Shown here: positions 18,001 through 24,709 of the stretch, piece after piece | How the letters are laid out: each line of letters opens with the position of its first letter | How positions within the stretch are numbered: the first letter of the stretch is position 1 | From: Patescibacteria group bacterium | Lineage (GTDB): Bacteria; Patescibacteriota; Patescibacteriia; Patescibacteriales; JAQTRU01 | Reading direction: 5' to 3' | DNA length: 36,901 nt | Assembly (NCBI GenBank): GCA_028716725.1 | Contig: JAQUPG010000004.1 | Span: 66,680 to 103,580 of the forward strand | Made by a program: the position numbers and the translations under genes | The notes under the pieces: generated by a model | What the model was told of the DNA's origin: nothing | Seen by the model: the letters and a program-made list of their open reading frames with translations, nothing else | Databases searched by the model: none

Positions 18001-18551
18001 CCTAATCCATTTCCGCCGTTATTCTTGGCCGTAAGATGGAAAATGGTCATATTGATCCCACTCGCCATATCTACGCCGGAGCCAGAAAATCCCTGCACTG
18101 TCACATATCTTATTCTACCGCCAGTTGTATTATTAAATCTGATACCGTATCTGGGGCTAGCGGGCGAACTGGCCCCGTTGCTAATTAAAGTAAGCCCCTG
18201 AAGAGTAACTCCTGAAGCGGTTACGGCAATACCGCTTTCAGGGCTACCGCCGGTTTTTCCGGAAACGTTAATTATTACCTTATCTTCCCATTCTCCGCTA
18301 ATAGTCAAACCGGATTTATTAATAATCAGAGTTTCTTTATAGGTCCCGGCCGCAACCTTAATTTCGTCTCCCGGATAAGCGGCATCAATAGCGGCCTGAA
18401 TTGTCTTATAATTCTGGTCCGAACCGACATTTAATGTAACCGCCCGAGCAATGTCCGAAGGCACAAAAAAACCGCTTACTAAAATAATTGCGGTTACGAT
18501 TGAAAAAATTCTCCTTCCCTTGATTATAATATTCTTATTCTTACAGCCCAT
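12003..18551 (-). CDS. Giant secreted/surface protein B: parallel beta-helix repeats plus Cys-rich C-terminus with '[13 protein letters not shown]' (Myxococcus cysteine-rich/DUF4215-like) repeats
   Basis: Signal peptide [37 protein letters not shown]; repeated '[39 protein letters not shown]'; tandem [38 protein letters not shown] / [38 protein letters not shown]. Confidence 0.9.
   Translation of the reverse strand: [2182 protein letters not shown]
17265..17570 (-). repeat. Internal duplication within giant protein B (copy 2; copy 1 at about 18100-18410)
   Basis: [53 protein letters not shown] vs [53 protein letters not shown]; DNA also closely similar, about 840 bp offset. Confidence 0.85.
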
Positions 18552-18730
18552 ATTTTTGATATAAAAGTTAAGATATTAAATTTTCCCTAAAATTTAGAGA
18601 AAAAATCTAAACCTTTTAATTTAAAAATAAAAATATATAAATTTACATAAGAACATAACTTATGACTTAATTATAAACATCGGCTAAAAATTAGTCAAAT
18701 TAATAAAGTGGATAGGTTGTGCATAAAAAA

Positions 18731-18758
18731 GGCGAAATTTATTATAATAAATCCCGCC
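18731..18758. terminator. Terminator-like inverted repeat, homologous to 11949-11978
   Basis: GGCGAAATTTATTA/TAATAAATCCCGCC with flanking A/T runs. Confidence 0.7.
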
Positions 18759-18851
18759 TTTTATGTCAACGATTAGGTACAGCGGCGAATTAAGCACAAG
18801 AGCTTGTTCTAAAATTTTAGATTTCAGGTCGCCTCGTCTCGCCCCTCGCAG

Positions 18852-18883
18852 TCCCGCAATCCGCCAGCCGGCGGAGCGGGACG
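18852..18883. repeat. Nested palindrome gtcccgc-aa-TCCGCCAGCCGGCGGA-gcgggac
   Basis: Outer 7-bp arms plus inner 6-bp arms; same core as 4892-4907 with different outer arms. Confidence 0.75.
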
Positions 18884-18912
18884 AAGTGGGGTCAAAAATA
18901 GGGTCAAAAAAT

Positions 18913-18945
18913 AAGGGCAATTTGCTTTAAAACAGACTGCCCTTT
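18913..18945 (-). terminator. Terminator downstream of ORF 18944-19300
   Basis: Minus strand AAGGGCA...TGCCCTTATTTTTTG. Confidence 0.6.
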
Positions 18946-19300
18946 AAAGAGGTTCGGTGGGCGATACCTTTCTTGCTCTGTCAGCGCGTTCCTGCGCTAA
19001 CCTTTGAAGTCTTGAGGCCCTTTCTTTCTCCACATCAAACTTCTGCATTATTTGGTCAACAGCCATCTTCATCACAAAAGCGGCAAAGATAGGCGCGCTT
19101 TCCAAAACCCTTTCGGCAAAATCAGGCGTCCGGGAATTAATAACTCTTTTAAAAATGCCTAAAGCATCATCAATTTTATTTCCCGCCATTCCCCTTTCAA
19201 TAGATTTAGCGAGATTGCCCATCGGCGTATTTGGAAATTTAATTCCAGCCTCATCCAGCCTCGTGGTTTGGCTTAAAGGTCTTATGGGATTAACTGACAT
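18944..19300 (-). CDS. Hypothetical protein
   Basis: 118 aa; AAGGAG Shine-Dalgarno before ATG; followed by a terminator. Confidence 0.6.
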   Translation of the reverse strand: MSVNPIRPLSQTTRLDEAGIKFPNTPMGNLAKSIERGMAGNKIDDALGIFKRVINSRTPDFAERVLESAPIFAAFVMKMAVDQIMQKFDVEKERASRLQRLAQERADRARKVSPTEPL

Positions 19301-19394
19301 CGGCTAACTCCTTACCTTAAAGAATGAATTTTTGGTTGTTAATTTTTAATACTAACACGTTCAATATTTTATGTCAAATCTAAAAAATAATTAA

Positions 19395-19425
19395 AAACAC
19401 CCCTCAAACTTGAAGGGTGTTCTGG
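19395..19425 (-). terminator. Terminator overlapping the 3' end of ORF 19404-19742
   Basis: Minus strand AACACCCTTCAA-GTTT-GAGGGGTGTTTTTAATTATT. Confidence 0.7.
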
Positions 19426-19742
19426 CCTTTTGCGAGCCGCGAATAAATTTTTTTGGCTTTTCTCCTTAAAAGATCCCTGAGCGACTTTGAAGGAAGCAAC
19501 ATCTCGTCCTTAACAATAGTCGCAAACCACTCTGGAATTTTATCGGCATTGTCAATGGGTAAAGCCCCTATGACTTCCGCCATCCTTGCTTCAACGGCTT
19601 TTTGGACTCCGGAATCCTTCTTATGTTCGTTCCAAAGCCTCATTAGTTCATTCATATCAGATATGGAAGAAACGCTTTCCGCTAACGGCGTTGGTTTCCC
19701 CAAAAAATCACCCAGCAGGGTCTTTAGAGCTTGCTTGTCCAT
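19404..19742 (-). CDS. Hypothetical protein
   Basis: MDKQALKTLLGDFLGK...; AAGGAGGA Shine-Dalgarno directly upstream of ATG 19742; the track start at 19796 is less likely. Confidence 0.6.
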   Translation of the reverse strand: MDKQALKTLLGDFLGKPTPLAESVSSISDMNELMRLWNEHKKDSGVQKAVEARMAEVIGALPIDNADKIPEWFATIVKDEMLLPSKSLRDLLRRKAKKIYSRLAKGQNTLQV

Positions 19743-19905
19743 AGAATCCTCCTTGTTGCGTATGAAAAACAATTTAAAAAAACAAAATAACAACAAGATA
19801 ATAAATAATAGCGTAAAAAGGTTGTAAAGTCAAATAATCTAAAAAGGTCCACAGAAAATTCCCCATGGACTTTAAAAATTAAAATTCCTTTGCATTTTAC
19901 CGGAA

Positions 19906-21654
19906 TTACAAAACAATCAAAATCACCAATAAGAAAATTAAACCTAAAGCCGAGGCGATTATTTTCGGATGCTGCTTTTTAATTTCTATGAAGATATTTA
20001 AAAGCAGGGCGATAATAACTATGCCTAAAATAATTTTATAATAAATCGAGCTGACGTCAAAAAGCGCTTTCACGAATTTCGGCTGCTCCTTCTTTAGAAA
20101 GAAATACTGGGACAGGAGCGAGGGCTTAACCGGGGTAATGTTCTCCCAGCTGATATCTGACAAAGTCTTGTTGCCGGCCCAGTCAGTAGCGCTTAAGGAA
20201 GGGAGAACAACCGGATTAAAAACCTGATCCTGGTCCTGGTTAAAAATAATAGTCTGCCCGACCCATTTATTATCCTCCGATTCGTCCCGGGATAAAGCCA
20301 TATGATAATTACTGAAAACTACTTCGGCTAAAACCGTATCCGAGCTTAAATAGGCGGTCGCCTGAACAACTTTATCTTTTTGCCCGGCCGCTTCAACAAC
20401 CGTTAGCTTAGTCCTGGCCTGGTCAATCTCCGGCGGGATGGTATCAACCATTAAAGAAAGAATTTCCGATTCCTTATTTTCTTCGCCCCGGGAAGCAACC
20501 GCTTTTAAACTATGCGGGCCTTCGGCTAAATTCGCGGCTAAATCGGCATATCCGCCGGCAAGGGCAACAGCGCCGCCGATTTCTTCGCCATCAATATAAA
20601 CGGCGACTTTTTCCGCTCCCGGGGAAAAAACCTTAATTTTTACTGAACCACCGTCTAATAACCCCTTAGCCGGAGAAATAAAAATAGGCGCTTCCAAGGG
20701 CAGAGGAATAATTTCCTCTTTCTCTCCCATAACGGCCGTCTCGTTCGCACTTCCTAAAATAGCGGGCGCTTCCACCCGAATCTCCGTATTCTTCACCGCT
20801 TCCGAAGCATCCGGCTTTTGAATCTCCGGGCCGGCCGTCGGCTGGTTTTGCGCGCCAAAAAATTGGGCGACTAAAGTCGTATCGTAATTATTATAAAGGC
20901 CGCTCGCCATCCCCACCCCGATTTCGGAAAAATCCGGGTCAATCAGATTGGCGTAATGAGTCTGGCTCTTTACCCAGCCGTTAACGACTTCTTCCGCGCT
21001 GCTAAACCCCATGGCTAAATTCTCTCCGGCAATGGCGTATTTATAATTTACGCCGGCAAGCCAATTTTTGACTGTTTTTTCATCCGGACCGACATGGGCA
21101 AAATATTGCTTTAAGAGCATGTCTTCAGCTTTGTTATAAGCAGCCTGGGTCAATGAACTATTTTCTGTTAATAACTGAACGCCAACACTTTGCCTTATTT
21201 TATTAGTTAACTCAATAATCTTTTTGGCTTGTTCCAAAAGGACATCAGGCGTAAGCCAGGCGCCGACAGGAATAATAACGACAAAAGCGATGACCAGCAC
21301 TTTTACTAAAATCGCGCTTAAAGCATGAAAAAATATCCGCTGCGGGTGAAGGGCCTGCGGTTTATAATCATTGCCGGCATAAGGGATAAATAAATCTTTC
21401 AGCTTCCCCCGCCCGCGCGGGTTCCTGCCCATTTTTACTTCATCCCCGTCAGAAACCCCGTCTTTGTCCGTATCCGGATCATTAGGGTCCGTGCCGTAAA
21501 CATTAACTTCTTCATAATCAGCCAGGCCGTCATTGTCGCTGTCCTTTTTATTCGGATTGGTCCCTAATTTTTTTTCTTCTTCATCAAGCAAGCCGTCGGC
21601 ATCAGAATCTTTTATTTCTCTATTCATATTATTGACCTTGATAAAAAACTTCAT
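19906..21654 (-). CDS. Membrane-anchored CAP/SCP domain protein with N-terminal thrombospondin type 3 (Ca-binding) repeats
   Basis: DSDADGLLDEEEKKLGTNPNKKDSDNDGLADYEE...DPDTDKDGVSDGDE repeats; CAP motifs NKIRQSVGVQLLTENSSLTQAAYNKAEDM...AGENLAMGF...HYANLIDPDFSEIGVG; N- and C-terminal TM segments. Start may be ATG 21627. Confidence 0.88.
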   Translation of the reverse strand: MKFFIKVNNMNREIKDSDADGLLDEEEKKLGTNPNKKDSDNDGLADYEEVNVYGTDPNDPDTDKDGVSDGDEVKMGRNPRGRGKLKDLFIPYAGNDYKPQALHPQRIFFHALSAILVKVLVIAFVVIIPVGAWLTPDVLLEQAKKIIELTNKIRQSVGVQLLTENSSLTQAAYNKAEDMLLKQYFAHVGPDEKTVKNWLAGVNYKYAIAGENLAMGFSSAEEVVNGWVKSQTHYANLIDPDFSEIGVGMASGLYNNYDTTLVAQFFGAQNQPTAGPEIQKPDASEAVKNTEIRVEAPAILGSANETAVMGEKEEIIPLPLEAPIFISPAKGLLDGGSVKIKVFSPGAEKVAVYIDGEEIGGAVALAGGYADLAANLAEGPHSLKAVASRGEENKESEILSLMVDTIPPEIDQARTKLTVVEAAGQKDKVVQATAYLSSDTVLAEVVFSNYHMALSRDESEDNKWVGQTIIFNQDQDQVFNPVVLPSLSATDWAGNKTLSDISWENITPVKPSLLSQYFFLKKEQPKFVKALFDVSSIYYKIILGIVIIALLLNIFIEIKKQHPKIIASALGLIFLLVILIVL

Positions 21655-21714
21655 TTATTTAAAAATAAGGTTTTATTATACTAAACTGTACTACAAAAAT
21701 AGAAAAAAGTCAAA

Positions 21715-21779
21715 CCCCGTTAGAAACTCACCTCGTTGGAAATACATTTCTAATGGGATAAGACATGTTTCTAACGGGG
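21715..21779. mobile_element. Compound (nested) palindromic element, four half-sites
   Basis: CCCCGTTAGAAAC ... CCTCGTTGGAAAT ... ATTTCTAATGGGA ... GTTTCTAACGGGG. Confidence 0.7.
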
Positions 21780-21787
21780 TCAAATAA

Positions 21788-21810
21788 AAAACACTCCCGG
21801 CTTTAAGGGG
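21788..21810 (-). terminator. Probable terminator of the tRNA-Tyr side transcript
   Basis: Minus strand CACCCCTTAAAGCCGGGAGTGTTTTTTATTT. Confidence 0.55.
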
Positions 21811-21847
21811 TGCCTGTCTGATTTAGTAAAATTAAAAAATGATTATA

Positions 21848-21946
21848 TTAAAAAGACTTCAGCAAAACAAATATAACGGCCAAAATAGCCACTCCCAAAG
21901 AAATAATTTTAATCATACTTACGCCCGCTTTGTCTGCGTTAAACAT
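21848..21946 (-). CDS. Possible small single-TM peptide
   Basis: MFNADKAGVSMIKIISLGVAILAVIFVLLKSF; hydrophobic helix; short, no recognised family. Confidence 0.3.
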   Translation of the reverse strand: MFNADKAGVSMIKIISLGVAILAVIFVLLKSF

Positions 21947-22202
21947 GTTGTTTTTTATTTTAATTTTATTAAAAAATGAAGCTTCGCCCCCTACGGTTCC
22001 CCCAGGAGATTTCTCCGGGCGAGAAAACAAAAATCCATGGTGATATATCATGGATCTCTATTTTCTTGTGGGCTTGTCCGCGTGCCGCCGCTAAAGCTAT
22101 GGCGACGTGCGACCGGAGCTTAAGCGTAGGTGGGCCGGGTAGGGTTCGAAAACTCCTCGGTGCCGAAGCGGGGGGGTAGGTTCTTCCAACACCCAACTCA
22201 GC

Positions 22203-22240
22203 AAAACACAAAAATGGCACTGATGCCGTTTTTGTGTTTT
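22203..22240 (-). terminator. Strong hairpin just downstream of tRNA-Tyr
   Basis: AAAACACAAAAATGGC-ACTGAT-GCCGTTTTTGTGTTTT, 16-bp stem (one T/G mismatch or wobble). Confidence 0.7.
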
Positions 22241-22241
22241 G

Positions 22242-22324
22242 TGGGCCGGGTAGGGTTCGAACCTACGAAGGCGTGAGCCAACAGATTTACAGTCTGTCCC
22301 ATTTGACCGCTTTGGTACCGACCC
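22242..22324 (-). tRNA. tRNA-Tyr (anticodon GTA)
   Basis: GGGTCGG acceptor pairs with CCGGCCC; ACAGACTGTAAATCTGT anticodon arm; variable arm; GTAGGTTCGAACCCTAC T-arm; 83 nt. Confidence 0.93.
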
Positions 22325-22330
22325 GGGTGA

Positions 22331-22367
22331 TAACTTTTAACTATTAACAATTAACTTTTAACTTTTA
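22331..22367. repeat. Heptad array (TTAACWW) abutting the stop of the 4HB gene
   Basis: ttaacta ttaacaa ttaactt ttaactt; period 7. Confidence 0.85.
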
Positions 22368-22715
22368 GAATGATAACTGTTTTTTAAAACCGCCTAATTG
22401 TTTGGCTATATTCTCGGACTGCTCTAGCATGATATTATAAATTTTTCCGCTAATCAAGTTAATTTCTGCCATGATCTGTAAACAGGCTACTGCTTCATTC
22501 AGAGAACCTAGGGATTTTTCCAAATAACGCGCAAATTCTTTGTCTGATTTTACCGCCGAACCTTCAGCTATATTTAGGACAACTGATAAAGCCGCTCTTT
22601 TTGTTTGGTCTTTTAAACTATAATCATTAATTCTTTCCGTAATCGTTAAAATATTTTTATAATAAATAACACTCGCCTTATAAACCGGGAAGTCCATAAA
22701 ACGGAATGTCTTCAT
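22365..22715 (-). CDS. Four helix bundle protein (S23/IVP family), close paralog of 1564-1914
   Basis: MKTFRFMDFPVYKASVIYYKNILTITERINDYSLKDQTKRAALSVVLNIAEGSAVKSDKEFARYLEKS. Confidence 0.88.
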   Translation of the reverse strand: MKTFRFMDFPVYKASVIYYKNILTITERINDYSLKDQTKRAALSVVLNIAEGSAVKSDKEFARYLEKSLGSLNEAVACLQIMAEINLISGKIYNIMLEQSENIAKQLGGFKKQLSF

Positions 22716-22722
22716 ATTTTTA

Positions 22723-22757
22723 TGTTAATTGTTAAAAGTCAATTGTTAATTGTTATT
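22723..22757. repeat. Heptad array (GTTAATT), inverted relative to 22331-22367
   Basis: gttaatt gttaaaa gtcaatt gttaatt gttattt. Confidence 0.85.
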
Positions 22758-22762
22758 TCCTG

Positions 22763-22835
22763 AGCCGTTGCGCGGATTTGAACCGCGGACCTACTCCTTA
22801 CCATGGAGTTGCTCTACCAGCTGAGCTACAACGGC
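22763..22835 (-). tRNA. tRNA-Thr (anticodon GGT)
   Basis: GCCGTTG...CAACGGC acceptor; ACTCC-ATGGTAA-GGAGT anticodon arm; CGCGGTTCAAATCCGCG T-arm. Confidence 0.93.
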
Positions 22836-22842
22836 CTTCCTT

Positions 22843-22880
22843 AAATTGTTAATTGTTAAAAGTTAATTGTTAATTGTCAT
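22843..22880. repeat. Heptad array (GTTAATT)
   Basis: attgtt aattgtt aaaagtt aattgtt aattgtc. Confidence 0.8.
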
Positions 22881-22973
22881 AACCCGGCCTTTATTAAAAA
22901 AATACTGTTCTGCACAGCACAAAAATGGTTTAAAACTTTTTTATTTTATTATTTTATTTTTATATTATTTTAA

Positions 22974-23762
22974 CTATAGCCCGTCAATCTGCTTCTTTAA
23001 GTCTTTCAATTTCTGGTTATCCGGATTGGCCTTTGCTAGCTTGCCGTAAGCGTCCAGGGCTAAAACTTTGTCTTTTTTCATTATACTGATTTCCAATATT
23101 GTGTCAAGGTAACGTGGATTATTAGGAACAATCTTTAAAGCCTCTTTTATATGCTCCTGAGCCCTTTCCAGCTGCCCGTCATCCCGGTTAACCAAAGCCA
23201 GCTCAAAATTAACCTCTGCTATTTCCTCGTTGTTTCCCTCATCTTTCAAAAGCCTTAAAGTATGTTCAAACGTCTGCCTGGCATCTTCATAATTCTTATT
23301 GGTAAAATATAAATTCCCCAAGTTTTTGAAGGCCTCAATATTCTGGCTATCAAGGCCGATAATTTCAATCAGCCTTTTTTCCGCTTCCTTAAAATTATCT
23401 TCCCCGATCATTTCTTCGGCTTCAACCGACAATTCTCCGATTTTTTTCTCTTTATCCGCCGTCGGCAGAAATATTTCCGTTCCGTAACTTTCTTTTAGCT
23501 CATGAAGCTTATTATAGGCCCATTTTGAAAAAATCCCTAATTTCCCTCCCAGCCAGGTAAAAACTTTTGTTATCCGGGAACTCCATTTAAAAATATTTCT
23601 CTTTAAGCGGCTGCTTATAATCCGCTCCTTAACCCTGGCTTCTCTTTCCGCCGGGATATTATCCACATCCACTCCGGCTAAAACGGAAAATTTCCTCACC
23701 ACGATAAAAACAATTATGCTCAAACTTATAAGGATTAAAATTAAGGGAATAATATTGTACAT
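22974..23762 (-). CDS. TPR-repeat membrane-anchored protein
   Basis: N-terminal TM segment; TPR-like repeats (NIEAFKNLGNLYFTNKNYEDARQTFEHTL; QLERAQEHIKEALKIVPNNPRYLD). Confidence 0.75.
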   Translation of the reverse strand: MYNIIPLILILISLSIIVFIVVRKFSVLAGVDVDNIPAEREARVKERIISSRLKRNIFKWSSRITKVFTWLGGKLGIFSKWAYNKLHELKESYGTEIFLPTADKEKKIGELSVEAEEMIGEDNFKEAEKRLIEIIGLDSQNIEAFKNLGNLYFTNKNYEDARQTFEHTLRLLKDEGNNEEIAEVNFELALVNRDDGQLERAQEHIKEALKIVPNNPRYLDTILEISIMKKDKVLALDAYGKLAKANPDNQKLKDLKKQIDGL

Positions 23763-23821
23763 AAAAAAAGCTAAAAGCTAATAACTTTAAGAACTTTCTT
23801 AATTTTTAACTTTACCCTAAA

Positions 23822-24697
23822 TTACGTTTCTACTTCTTTTATCTTTACCCGCCCGGCGCTGCCAAATAATTTCATTTTTCCGGCAACTACTTTTTCTACC
23901 GCTTCAATAGTCGGCGCTAGTAATTTTCTCGGATCGGTTTCTTTCTTGTTTTCTAGGCAATGGTTAATCAAAGTTGTGCAGAAAGCAATCTTTATGTCGC
24001 TGCCTATATTAATTATGTCTACTCCTTCTTTTATGGCTCTTTTAACTTTTTCATCGGCTACGCCGGAACCTCCGTGCAGGACAAAGGGTTTTTTTGTCTT
24101 TCCGATTATCTCCTTCAGAAGGGGAAATTTTATATCTTCATTGGTATAAACGCCGTGGGCTGTGCCGACGGCCGCGGCAATCGTGTCAACTTTCGTCACT
24201 TTTACGAACTCCAGCACATCTTTAACTTCGGCTAAAGGAATATTTTTTAATTTTTTTCCATTATCGCCGTGCCCTCCAACCATGGCTCCCACTTCCCCCT
24301 GCACCCAAACGCCGCGGCTATGAGCCACTTCAACCACATGCTTGGTTAAACTAATATTTTCGTCCAAAGGCAGGGAAGAAGCGTCAATATGAACCGAGGT
24401 AAAGCCGGAATTAATGCATTCAAAAATAGAATCAAAGCTGCTGCCATGATCTAAGTGCAGGGCAATCGGCACCCGGGCGGCAATATTTTTGGCGATAGTG
24501 GAAACAATATGGGTAATCGGTTTTAAACCCATATATTTAATGGCTCCCTCCGAAACCTGGATAATAGCCGGCGACTTCATTTTATTGGCCGCCCGGGCCA
24601 CGCCCAGAGCCGATTCTAAATTATGAATATTAAAAGCCCCGACGGCATAACCGCCCCTCTCCGCTTCCTTAACTATTTCTTTAATGTGGACAAGCAT
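23822..24697 (-). CDS. fba: Class II fructose-bisphosphate aldolase family
   Basis: AVGAFNIHNLESALGVARAANKMKSPAIIQVSEGA; LHLDHGSSFDSIFECINSGFTSVHIDAS; LHGGSGVADEKVKRAIKEGVDIINIGSD. Start trimmed to MLVHIKEIV. Confidence 0.9.
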   Translation of the reverse strand: MLVHIKEIVKEAERGGYAVGAFNIHNLESALGVARAANKMKSPAIIQVSEGAIKYMGLKPITHIVSTIAKNIAARVPIALHLDHGSSFDSIFECINSGFTSVHIDASSLPLDENISLTKHVVEVAHSRGVWVQGEVGAMVGGHGDNGKKLKNIPLAEVKDVLEFVKVTKVDTIAAAVGTAHGVYTNEDIKFPLLKEIIGKTKKPFVLHGGSGVADEKVKRAIKEGVDIINIGSDIKIAFCTTLINHCLENKKETDPRKLLAPTIEAVEKVVAGKMKLFGSAGRVKIKEVET

Positions 24698-24709
24698 AAA
24701 ACAATAATA

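Noticed and set aside
18684-18920. 78-aa minus ORF
   Set aside because: Spans a terminator and the TCCGCCAGCCGGCGGA palindrome; no SD, no recognisable protein.
21969-22220. 83-aa minus ORF over the GC-rich segment near tRNA-Tyr
   Set aside because: Includes the tRNA 3'-end duplicate and a hairpin; low protein plausibility. Also considered as tmRNA or RNase P RNA, but no diagnostic tag-peptide or P-RNA core could be recognised.
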